Assembly: GCA_025061935.1 (NCBI GenBank)
Contig: JANWZY010000151.1
Coordinates: 1 to 7,356, forward strand
Length of the DNA: 7,356 bases
Reading direction: 5' to 3'
Source of the DNA: Verrucomicrobiia bacterium
GTDB taxonomy: Bacteria > Verrucomicrobiota > Verrucomicrobiia > Limisphaerales > DTLC01
Shown here piece by piece: positions 1 through 5,855 of this stretch. Each line of letters starts with the position of its first letter. The stretch's first letter is position 1. A program made the position numbers and the translations under genes. The notes under the pieces are model-generated. The model was given only the letters and a program-made list of their open reading frames with translations. It did no database searches and had not been told where the DNA came from.

Positions 1-526
1 CGGTGATCATGTGTGTCCAATAGCCAAGGCCGGCGCGTGTCGGATTATTGGCCGAGAAATCGCCTGTGGGGACAAACACGCCGTAACCTATGGCCGCGTC
101 GTATTGATCCGTATGCCATGACAGTGTGGCCTCGGCGAAAAAGTCGCCTACCCCGAGCGTGCTATCGTCAAACGTGCCGCCTGGTGTGTTCATTTCGATG
201 CTCTTGTAGGTGATCGGGATAAGTGCGTCCACGCCGACGAAGCCGCCCAAAAGCTTTTGGTCTGTGATCCAGATGGCCCTGAGCACGTTCGCGTAAATGA
301 ACACTTCCGGGTCCGCCGTCGCAATTTTGTCACCGTCGGCGTCGTTCAACCGGTCTGCGTAATAAAACACATTGTAATCGCGCACGTAGATACCAGGGGG
401 TGGTAGCGTTCCGGCTTTGATTCCCTCGACCCCGGGCACGTAGTGTGCGCTCGGTTGTGCCTGGACCAAGCAGGATGCTGCTGTGATAGCTGCAATTAGT
501 ATAACCGAACGAGTTTGTGTTTTCAT
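1..526 (-). CDS. SphA/Phenol_MetA_deg-type outer-membrane protein, 3' end missing
   Basis: The gene reads leftward from ATG at 526-524 and stays open to the window edge (175 residues visible), so the C-terminus is missing. Residues 1-23 form a signal peptide: basic start (MKTQTR), hydrophobic core, then an Ala-rich end with a likely signal peptidase I site after VQA. The mature start carries HYVPGVEGIKAGTLPPPG (28-45), followed by YNVFYYADRLND, then alternating beta-type segments and GYGVFVPTGDFS (148-159) with GLGYW (166-170). I recognise this pattern as the 'phenol MetA degradation / SphA' family of outer-membrane beta-barrels, often annotated as putative transporters; true substrates are mostly unknown. 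It lies 34 bases downstream of trpB2 on the same strand with no visible terminator between, so co-transcription is likely. No strong Shine-Dalgarno sequence precedes the ATG. A lipoprotein reading through Cys19 (AASC) is possible but less likely. The family call is from memory of the motif. Confidence 0.75.
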   Translation of the reverse strand, partial: MKTQTRSVILIAAITAASCLVQAQPSAHYVPGVEGIKAGTLPPPGIYVRDYNVFYYADRLNDADGDKIATADPEVFIYANVLRAIWITDQKLLGGFVGVDALIPITYKSIEMNTPGGTFDDSTLGVGDFFAEATLSWHTDQYDAAIGYGVFVPTGDFSANNPTRAGLGYWTHMIT

Positions 527-560
527 TGCTTTGTTGTTCACTGATTACGATTGTTGAGTT

Positions 561-1889
561 TTAGTTGCCTTCTTCGACGTCTTTCATTTTGCCCGACAGA
601 TAACTGTCGTAAGCCGAAAGGTCAAGCAGCCCGTGACCGCTGAGATTGAACAGGATGACACGCTTACGGCCTTCTTCGCGGCACTTAATGGCCTCGTCAA
701 TGACGGCTTTGATAGCGTGTGCGGGTTCAGGTGCAGGAATAATGCCCTCGCTACGCGCGAAAGTAACTGCAGCCTCGAAGACTTTCGTTTGCGGGTATGC
801 CACAGCTTCGACTAGTCCGAGCTTGACCGCGTGGCTGACCATCGGCGCCATGCCGTGGTAGCGCAGGCCGCCAGCGTGTATTCGCGGGGGCATAAACTTG
901 TGCCCTAGCGTGTGCATCATCAACAGCGGTGTCATCTCTGCGGTGTCGCCGAAGTCGTACCGCAGCTCACCTTTGGTAACCGAGGGGCACGACGTGGGTT
1001 CGACCGCAATAATGCGATAGGGTTTCTTTTCGACGATCTTTTTGCGAATGAACGGGAAGGTCAGCCCGGCGAAATTGCTGCCGCCCCCAATGCAGCCGAT
1101 AATCACGTCCGGCTCTTCACCGGCCATTTCCATCTGTTTTATTGCCTCTAGTCCGATTACTGTTTGGTGCAGGCACACGTGGTTGAGGACGCTGCCGAGC
1201 GAATACTTTGCGTCCCTGCTTTTTACGGCGTCTTCCAACGCTTCGCTGATTGCGATGCCGAGGCTGCCGGGCGAATTCGGGTCTTCAGCCAGGACTTTGC
1301 GTCCGAACTCGGTCTGGGTGCTCGGACTGGCGTAAACTTGAGCCCCCCAGGTCTGCATCAGGAGTTTGCGGTACGGTTTCTGGTCGAAGCTAACCCTGAC
1401 CATGTACACGGTGCATTCGAGGCCGAACAAGCGGCACGCGAATGCTAGTGATGAACCCCATTGGCCTGCGCCCGTCTCGGTTGTGAGCCGTTTAGTGCCC
1501 GCGATCTTGTTGTAATACGCTTGCGCGATTGCCGTGTTCGGCTTGTGGCTCCCGGCGGGGCTGACGCCCTCGTATTTGTAGTAAATGTGCGCAGGCGTTT
1601 GCAATGCGCGTTCGAGCCGCACCGCCCGGATGAGCGGTGTGGGCCGGTAAAGCGCATATACCTCGCGCACAGGCTCGGGTATCTCGATCCACCGCTCGGT
1701 GCTGACCTCTTGCATGATGAGGTTGAGCGGGAAAACCGGCTCGAGCATGTCCGGCGTCACAGGTTGCTTGGTGCCGGGATGCAGCGGGGGTGGCACAGGT
1801 TCTGGGAAATCCGCCAAAAGATTGTACCAGTGCGTTGGCAGATCGCATGCGCCCAACGGGAAAGTTATTTTTTGGGTCATAGTTTGCAT
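561..1889 (-). CDS. trpB: tryptophan synthase beta chain, TrpB2 type (PLP enzyme)
   Basis: PLP-dependent beta-replacement enzyme, expected to condense indole with L-serine to L-tryptophan in the cytoplasm. With the ATG at 1889 it has 442 residues. Landmarks: THWYNL and PPPLHPGT near the N-terminus, typical of TrpB2; RPTPL (82-86); SHKPNTA with PLP Schiff-base Lys116; TETGAGQWG with the catalytic Glu138; the phosphate loop GGGSN (268-272); a TrpB2-like stretch GHKFMPPRIHAGGLRYHG; APEPAHAI; and NLSGHG with Ser417 near the PLP ring nitrogen. All key residues are present, so it should be active. The extra N-terminal length compared with classical TrpB1 and the absence of trpA nearby fit TrpB2, a class linked to indole salvage or stand-alone activity. 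Start choice: ATG 1889 or ATG 1880 (MTQKITFP); the TTG at 1943 would add an atypical basic stretch. None has a clear ribosome site. It is divergent from the pilus operon. Stop TAA at 563-561. Confidence 0.93.
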   Translation of the reverse strand: MQTMTQKITFPLGACDLPTHWYNLLADFPEPVPPPLHPGTKQPVTPDMLEPVFPLNLIMQEVSTERWIEIPEPVREVYALYRPTPLIRAVRLERALQTPAHIYYKYEGVSPAGSHKPNTAIAQAYYNKIAGTKRLTTETGAGQWGSSLAFACRLFGLECTVYMVRVSFDQKPYRKLLMQTWGAQVYASPSTQTEFGRKVLAEDPNSPGSLGIAISEALEDAVKSRDAKYSLGSVLNHVCLHQTVIGLEAIKQMEMAGEEPDVIIGCIGGGSNFAGLTFPFIRKKIVEKKPYRIIAVEPTSCPSVTKGELRYDFGDTAEMTPLLMMHTLGHKFMPPRIHAGGLRYHGMAPMVSHAVKLGLVEAVAYPQTKVFEAAVTFARSEGIIPAPEPAHAIKAVIDEAIKCREEGRKRVILFNLSGHGLLDLSAYDSYLSGKMKDVEEGN

Positions 1890-2061
1890 TATTTGTTTTC
1901 GGCGGCCACTATTACCAAGAGCGGGCTGCACCGTCACGCGCAATTTTTATGTTTGACCGACGTTGAGCTTTGTAGTAAGCAAGTCGAACCGTTGCGCTGC
2001 GGATCGCGCCTAGGCGCGACTGTTCCGGTACGCGCGGTAGTGTGTCGGGAATTTTCTGTTT
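1890..2061. promoter_or_regulatory. divergent intergenic region, trpB2 / pilus operon
   Basis: The 172 bases between the divergent starts must hold the promoters for both transcripts. On the + strand a TTGACC (1953-1958) resembles a -35 box, but 17 bases further on there is only a poor -10 match (TAAGCA), so no promoter is called firmly. The segment 1940-1985 is AT-richer than its surroundings. The pilM start at 2062 is preceded by GGGAATTTTCTGTTT with no good Shine-Dalgarno sequence, and trpB2 also lacks one. A perfect palindrome at 2004-2019 is listed separately. Confidence 0.45.
2004..2019. promoter_or_regulatory. perfect 16-base palindrome, possible operator
   Basis: TCGCGCCTAGGCGCGA equals its own reverse complement and has no spacer. 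It lies 43 bases before the pilM-pilN start and about 115 bases before trpB2. A dimeric regulator site is the simplest explanation. A zero-loop palindrome makes a poor terminator hairpin, and no T-run follows it. No regulator gene is visible in the window, so which gene it would control is unknown. Confidence 0.35.
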
Positions 2062-4011
2062 ATGAAGCCGTTTCTGGCTGCCGATTACGGCGCTGGTAGT
2101 CTCAAGCTTGCTGAGTTTGAGCTTAGCGAGTCAGGGGGGCTTGTATTGCGTCGGTTCGGGATCAGGCCGCTCGGGTTGGAAGGCTCGCAGGAAGCCAAGC
2201 GCGAGGCTGCGCTGCAGAAGGCGTTGCAGGAGCTGTTGGGCGAGTTGCAGGGTGCGCCCAAGGAGATAAACATCTGCGCGCCGGGTTCGCAGGTTTTCTC
2301 CAAGTTCATCAAGCTGCCGCCAGTCGAGACCGGGAAGGTAACCAAGATGATCGAATTCGAGGCTAAGCAAAATGTGCCCTTCCCGCTGGAAGAGGTGGTC
2401 TGGGACTACCAGATACTCGGTACCACACCGGGCAACGAGTTGGAGGTGTTGATTGTCGCCGTGCGCAAGGATGTGGTGGATTCGCTTTTTCGTGTGGCCG
2501 AGAAGGCAGGCCTGCGTGTGCAGGTGGCCGATGCGTCGGTGGCAGCGCTGTGCAACGCTTTTAGGTACAACTACGGCGAGCCGGACGAGTGCATCATGCT
2601 GCTCGACATCGGTGCCAAAACGAGCAACGTCCTTTTTTTCGAGAAGAACCGGTTCTTTTCGCGCACGATCAATCTTGGGGCGAATGCGATCACGCAGGAG
2701 TTCGCGCATGAATCGAAGCTGCAATTTGCCGAGGCCGAGCGGCTTAAGGTGTCTGAAGGTTTCGTAAGCTTGGGCGGCGCGTATGAGGAGCCGGAGAACC
2801 CGCAACAGGCCGCCATTGCCAAGATCGCGCGGCAATTCATGACCCGGCTACACATTCAGGTCAACCAGACGTTGCAGTTTTACCGCGGCCAGCACGGTGG
2901 CTCGGCGCCGCAACGGGTGCTACTGGCTGGGGGCGGCTCGATCATGACGTACACCGCGCAGTTTTTTGCTGAAAAACTGAATGTCCCGGTCGAGTACTTC
3001 AATCCGTTCCGGAGCGTTCAAATTGACCCGTCGGTCAATTTGGAAGCGCTTTCGCAAGTTGCTCACGCATTTGGCGAAGTAGTGGGTGTAGGGTTGCGGA
3101 ATCTTGCGCATTGCCCGATCGAGCTGAACCTGTTGCCTGCTAGCATACGGCGTTGGCAGGCCTTCGAGGAGAAACGACCGTATTTCGTTTTCACGGCGAT
3201 CAGTCTCGCAGCCGTGGTCTTCGCCACCGGGTATTTATTTCACAGGCTGGCGAAGGTTAAGGAGGCGCAGCTTGCGCTTGTGCAGCAGGGCGATCCAGCG
3301 AGGAATGAGCCTGGGCTTGGGGCGTTAAAAGCCAAGGCCGACGAGTTCACAGCGGTGATGCGCGAGCGCGACCGGCTTTTGAACCAGTGCGAGCAGCTCA
3401 GCACGTGGTTGCAGGATCGGTATTACTGGGTTGATGTGATGACAGAATTGCGCCGCGTCCTCTTGCGCGTTGAGGAGTCGGCGCGGATCAAGTTTAACAC
3501 TGATGCTGGTGTGTGGGTCGAGCGATTTGTAACGGCCGAGCCGTCGAAAGCTATGCTTGGCGCGCCAGAAATGACTCCAGGTGCGCCCTCGTGGGAGCGC
3601 GGGCCGGCCGAGGTTGATTGGGGCAGGACCCGGCCAGTGCCGCTTGGAGAGCTACCGCCTGAGGCGCGCAGGTACGGATTCGAAGGCCCGCCGCCGAGTG
3701 GCGGGTTCGTCTACGGGCAGCCGTGGCCGCCACCTGGGACGCCGCCTGAGCAACAGGCGGTCGAGGGTGCGGCACCGACAACTCCCGGTGAAATTTCGGT
3801 AATCACTCTTGTGTGCAGTGCGGTGAGTTTGAAGTCAGTTGACCCAAGTGCAGACACAGCGTTGGCGTTTACGTTCCTTAACGAGTTGCGCGCGAGCCAG
3901 TTGACGGACCCGGCAGGGACTGATTTCTTCACAGAGATTCAGGAAAACGAGGAGAAAGGCACGTTCACGTTCGGCGTGAGCTGGAAACTCAAGCGTCCGC
4001 TTAAGCTGTGA
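2062..4011 (+). CDS. pilM: PilM-PilN fusion protein of type IV pilus alignment complex
   Basis: 649 residues, about twice the usual PilM length (near 350). Residues 1-350 are PilM, a cytoplasmic actin/FtsA-fold ATPase: phosphate-1 loop ADYGAGSLKL (7-16), the family signature PFPLEEVVWDYQIL, phosphate-2 loop LLDIGAKTSN (180-189), and adenosine loop RVLLAGGGS (285-293). Next comes PIELNLLP (352-359), the motif with which PilN normally starts and by which it docks into PilM. Then there is a membrane segment (374-393), a charged helical/coiled-coil stretch (395-470), a Pro/Gly-rich segment (about 494-576), and a C-terminal domain (577-649) ending in SWKLKRPLKL, like the PilN ferredoxin-like fold. 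The chain therefore reads as PilM plus complete PilN, and no separate pilN follows. The frame is open throughout with no sign of a sequencing join. It is the first gene of the operon; the next ATG lies one base after its stop. Akkermansia Amuc_1101 is the presumed counterpart. The PilM part is near certain; the PilN assignment is strong by motif and order. Confidence 0.92.
   Translation: MKPFLAADYGAGSLKLAEFELSESGGLVLRRFGIRPLGLEGSQEAKREAALQKALQELLGELQGAPKEINICAPGSQVFSKFIKLPPVETGKVTKMIEFEAKQNVPFPLEEVVWDYQILGTTPGNELEVLIVAVRKDVVDSLFRVAEKAGLRVQVADASVAALCNAFRYNYGEPDECIMLLDIGAKTSNVLFFEKNRFFSRTINLGANAITQEFAHESKLQFAEAERLKVSEGFVSLGGAYEEPENPQQAAIAKIARQFMTRLHIQVNQTLQFYRGQHGGSAPQRVLLAGGGSIMTYTAQFFAEKLNVPVEYFNPFRSVQIDPSVNLEALSQVAHAFGEVVGVGLRNLAHCPIELNLLPASIRRWQAFEEKRPYFVFTAISLAAVVFATGYLFHRLAKVKEAQLALVQQGDPARNEPGLGALKAKADEFTAVMRERDRLLNQCEQLSTWLQDRYYWVDVMTELRRVLLRVEESARIKFNTDAGVWVERFVTAEPSKAMLGAPEMTPGAPSWERGPAEVDWGRTRPVPLGELPPEARRYGFEGPPPSGGFVYGQPWPPPGTPPEQQAVEGAAPTTPGEISVITLVCSAVSLKSVDPSADTALAFTFLNELRASQLTDPAGTDFFTEIQENEEKGTFTFGVSWKLKRPLKL
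3019..3042. repeat. perfect inverted repeat inside pilM coding region
   Basis: The arms CAAATTGACC (3019-3028) and GGTCAATTTG (3033-3042) are exact reverse complements around a 4-base loop (CGTC). Outside them a G-U and an A-T pair (3017-3018 with 3043-3044) could extend the stem to 12 pairs. It lies in the PilM part and encodes VQIDPSVNLE. In RNA this would be a stable hairpin. It has no T-run, so it is not a standard terminator. It may be chance. Confidence 0.5.
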
Positions 4012-4012
4012 T

Positions 4013-5035
4013 ATGTCTTGGATCCGGCGCCATCTGACATTTGTCCTGACCAGCCTTGTAACCTTGGGCCTGCTGGTGGCGGCGTTCATTTTCGCTGTTA
4101 GCGGGTACACTGCCAACCGGCGCGCATTCACGCAGTTGGATGAGGCATTGGTGGAACTGAAGCAGTTGTTTGAGATGGACCCGCACCCGGGCACCGATAA
4201 GATTGATAACATTGCGATAGCCAAGGAGCAGCAGAAGCAGTTGCGCGCGTTTCTCGAAAAGGCGGCCGAACGGTTTGTGCCGGTACCGCCTATACCCAAT
4301 TCGCCCCAGGTAACGACCGAAGAGTTTACCGCGCAGTTGAACCGTACAATTGATCAGTTGCAGCGCGATGCGACCAGCTCGGGCGTCGCGTTGCCGCCCA
4401 AATACAATTTCACGTTCGAGTCAATCCGGCGGCGCGTAACGTTTTCGACAAACAGCTTGCCCGTGCTGGCGGCCAAACTGGGAGAGGTCAAGGCTATATG
4501 CGACATTTTGTTCCGCGCACGGATTCATTCGTTGGACAATTTGCGGCGCGAGCGCGTTTGCCCGGAGGACAGTCCGGAGACGGTTCCTTCAGACTACTTG
4601 GACAAGCATTCCGTGACAAACGAGTTGGCAATCTTAACCCCTTTTGAAATCACATTCAGGTGTTTTACCAGTGAATTGGCCGGTGTGCTCGGCGGCTTTG
4701 CCAGTTCGCCGTATTGCTTTGTAATTAAGCACATAGACATTGGTCCGGCGGGCGCTGTTGCGCCGGAGGGGATGTACAGCCCGGAAGGGTACGTGCCAGG
4801 GGTGACGCCCGGTTATCCGGCGCGACCAGGCATGCCCGAGGATCCGTATCGCCGCGGATTACCCGGCTACGGGCGTACACCGTACGAACGCGGCGCATAT
4901 GCCCGCGAGATAGACGTGGGCGCACCCGCGCCTACGCCCGGTGTACGCCGCGCCGGTGGGCAGCTTGCGCTCGACGAGCAGATGTTTAGGGTTGTGCTGA
5001 CTGTTGATGTGGTGAAACTCAACTTGCCGAAGTGA
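4013..5035 (+). CDS. Amuc_1100-like inner-membrane protein in the PilO position
   Basis: 340 residues. A short cytoplasmic start (MSWIRRH), one membrane helix (about 9-30), then a helical/coiled-coil region (32-90) and a periplasmic alpha/beta region: this is the PilO layout. I recognise several points shared with Akkermansia Amuc_1100: the GYTANRR after the helix (GYIVNSKR there); EFTAQLNRTIDQLQRDATSS against a similar helix; LTPFEITFRCFTSELAGVL against a PLEIAF block; a Pro-rich linker; and the ending EQMFRVVLTVDVVKLNLPK, close to EQVFVQVSLNLVHFNQPK. Amuc_1100 is the well-studied pilus-locus protein reported to signal to host cells. The residue range 245-316 is rich in Pro, Gly, Tyr and Arg with PEG/PGY-type motifs and is probably disordered. 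Four periplasmic cysteines (163, 183, 217, 235) could form disulfides. The start is one base after the pilM-pilN stop, so translation is probably coupled. The comparison is from memory, not from a computed alignment. A host-signalling role must not be assumed here. Confidence 0.82.
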   Translation: MSWIRRHLTFVLTSLVTLGLLVAAFIFAVSGYTANRRAFTQLDEALVELKQLFEMDPHPGTDKIDNIAIAKEQQKQLRAFLEKAAERFVPVPPIPNSPQVTTEEFTAQLNRTIDQLQRDATSSGVALPPKYNFTFESIRRRVTFSTNSLPVLAAKLGEVKAICDILFRARIHSLDNLRRERVCPEDSPETVPSDYLDKHSVTNELAILTPFEITFRCFTSELAGVLGGFASSPYCFVIKHIDIGPAGAVAPEGMYSPEGYVPGVTPGYPARPGMPEDPYRRGLPGYGRTPYERGAYAREIDVGAPAPTPGVRRAGGQLALDEQMFRVVLTVDVVKLNLPK

Positions 5036-5038
5036 GGG
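5034..5038 (+). promoter_or_regulatory. ribosome binding site supporting a GTG start
   Basis: GAGGG overlaps the stop codon of the preceding gene and ends four bases before GTG 5043. The next in-frame Met is residue 28, within the membrane helix, so the GTG is the only start that keeps the helix whole. Confidence 0.55.
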
Positions 5039-5042
5039 TGTC

Positions 5043-5852
5043 GTGAGCTTCGCAGTTATAAAGAAGCATTACGAGAAAGTCCTGCTGGCTTTTGTGTTGC
5101 TGGGGCTGGTGGTGGCAGTTGCAATGCTGCCAGTAATGATCGCAAACGAGCAGGAGCAGATCGAGCACCGCCGTGGTGAAATAACGCGCATTCCGCCCAA
5201 GCCATTGACGAATCTGGACCTCAGTGTGGGATTAGCTGCAATCGAGCGGACTAAAGTGCCTTTGGTCCCCGTGCTTTCCGACGAGAGGAACAATTTGTTC
5301 AGCCCGGTCAAATGGAACCGCACCGCAGACGGCAGATGGCAGAAAGTCACAAGACTTGCGGAGGGCCCTGAGCTTGTCGAGGTTTTGAAGGTAACGCCAT
5401 TGTACCTGACGGTTACATTCGAAGGCGTCAGCCAGGCGATGACCAATTACCTTGTAAAGGTTGTGAAGGAGACCGAGGAATCGCCCAGCAAGCGCTCAGT
5501 TTCGCGATACGTTGGCCTCGGCGAAAAAACTGAACTCATAACGTTGCGCGAGGTGAAAGGTCCGGCAGACAAGCCAACAGAGCTTGTGGTTGAGATTAAC
5601 GAGACCGGGGAACGCGTGACGATCACGCCCGAGCGCGGGTTCAGGCGGGTTGACGGTTATGCAGTGGACCTTAGGTACGGACCCAGTGGCCGTGTCTGGG
5701 CGAACCGGCGCAAGGGCAACACGATTGCTTTCGGTGGTGACGAGTTTACAATCACGGGAATTAATGCGATTGCAACCAACGAGTTCGAGGTTGTATTGTC
5801 GTCGAGGTCAACGGGCAAAAAGACGAGCAAAAGGTACAAAGCGCCAGAATGA
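5043..5852 (+). CDS. inner-membrane protein in the PilP position (Amuc_1099-like)
   Basis: 269 residues from a GTG start. It has a short cytoplasmic start (MSFAVIKKHYEK), one membrane helix (about 13-34) with no signal peptidase site, a charged Pro-containing linker (35-80), the motif NNLFSPVKW (83-91), and a beta-rich periplasmic part to the end. The closing stretch FEVVLSSRSTGKKTSKRY (248-265) looks like the last strand of a small beta domain. Position between the PilO-like gene and the secretin, single-pass topology and the linker-plus-beta-domain plan fit PilP or GspC, which tie the inner-membrane complex to the secretin N-domains. PilP is normally a lipoprotein; here a membrane helix replaces the lipid anchor, as in GspC. 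Akkermansia Amuc_1099 is the presumed counterpart by gene order. Sequence similarity to PilP is too weak to call by eye, so the role is inferred from context. Confidence 0.7.
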   Translation: MSFAVIKKHYEKVLLAFVLLGLVVAVAMLPVMIANEQEQIEHRRGEITRIPPKPLTNLDLSVGLAAIERTKVPLVPVLSDERNNLFSPVKWNRTADGRWQKVTRLAEGPELVEVLKVTPLYLTVTFEGVSQAMTNYLVKVVKETEESPSKRSVSRYVGLGEKTELITLREVKGPADKPTELVVEINETGERVTITPERGFRRVDGYAVDLRYGPSGRVWANRRKGNTIAFGGDEFTITGINAIATNEFEVVLSSRSTGKKTSKRYKAPE

Positions 5853-5855
5853 TTT

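Noticed and set aside
527..560. Terminator between trpB2 and the barrel gene
   Set aside because: No inverted repeat followed by a T-run is seen in the 34-base gap.
1890..1943. TTG start at 1943 extending trpB2 by 18 residues
   Set aside because: The extra residues are unlike TrpB2 N-termini, and two ATG codons at 1889 and 1880 fit the family start better.
1953..1981. Sigma-70 promoter for the pilus operon (TTGACC and TAAGCA)
   Set aside because: The -35 is fair but the -10 matches at only two of six positions; it is noted in the intergenic entry but not called as a promoter.
1461..2099. 212-codon open frame on the + strand
   Set aside because: It lies opposite trpB2, whose catalytic motifs are all intact, and crosses the intergenic region into pilM. 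Its translation is Arg/Cys-rich with no domain; it is a GC-driven shadow.
2131..2835. 234-codon open frame on the minus strand
   Set aside because: It is antisense to the conserved PilM domain and its product has no recognisable motif.
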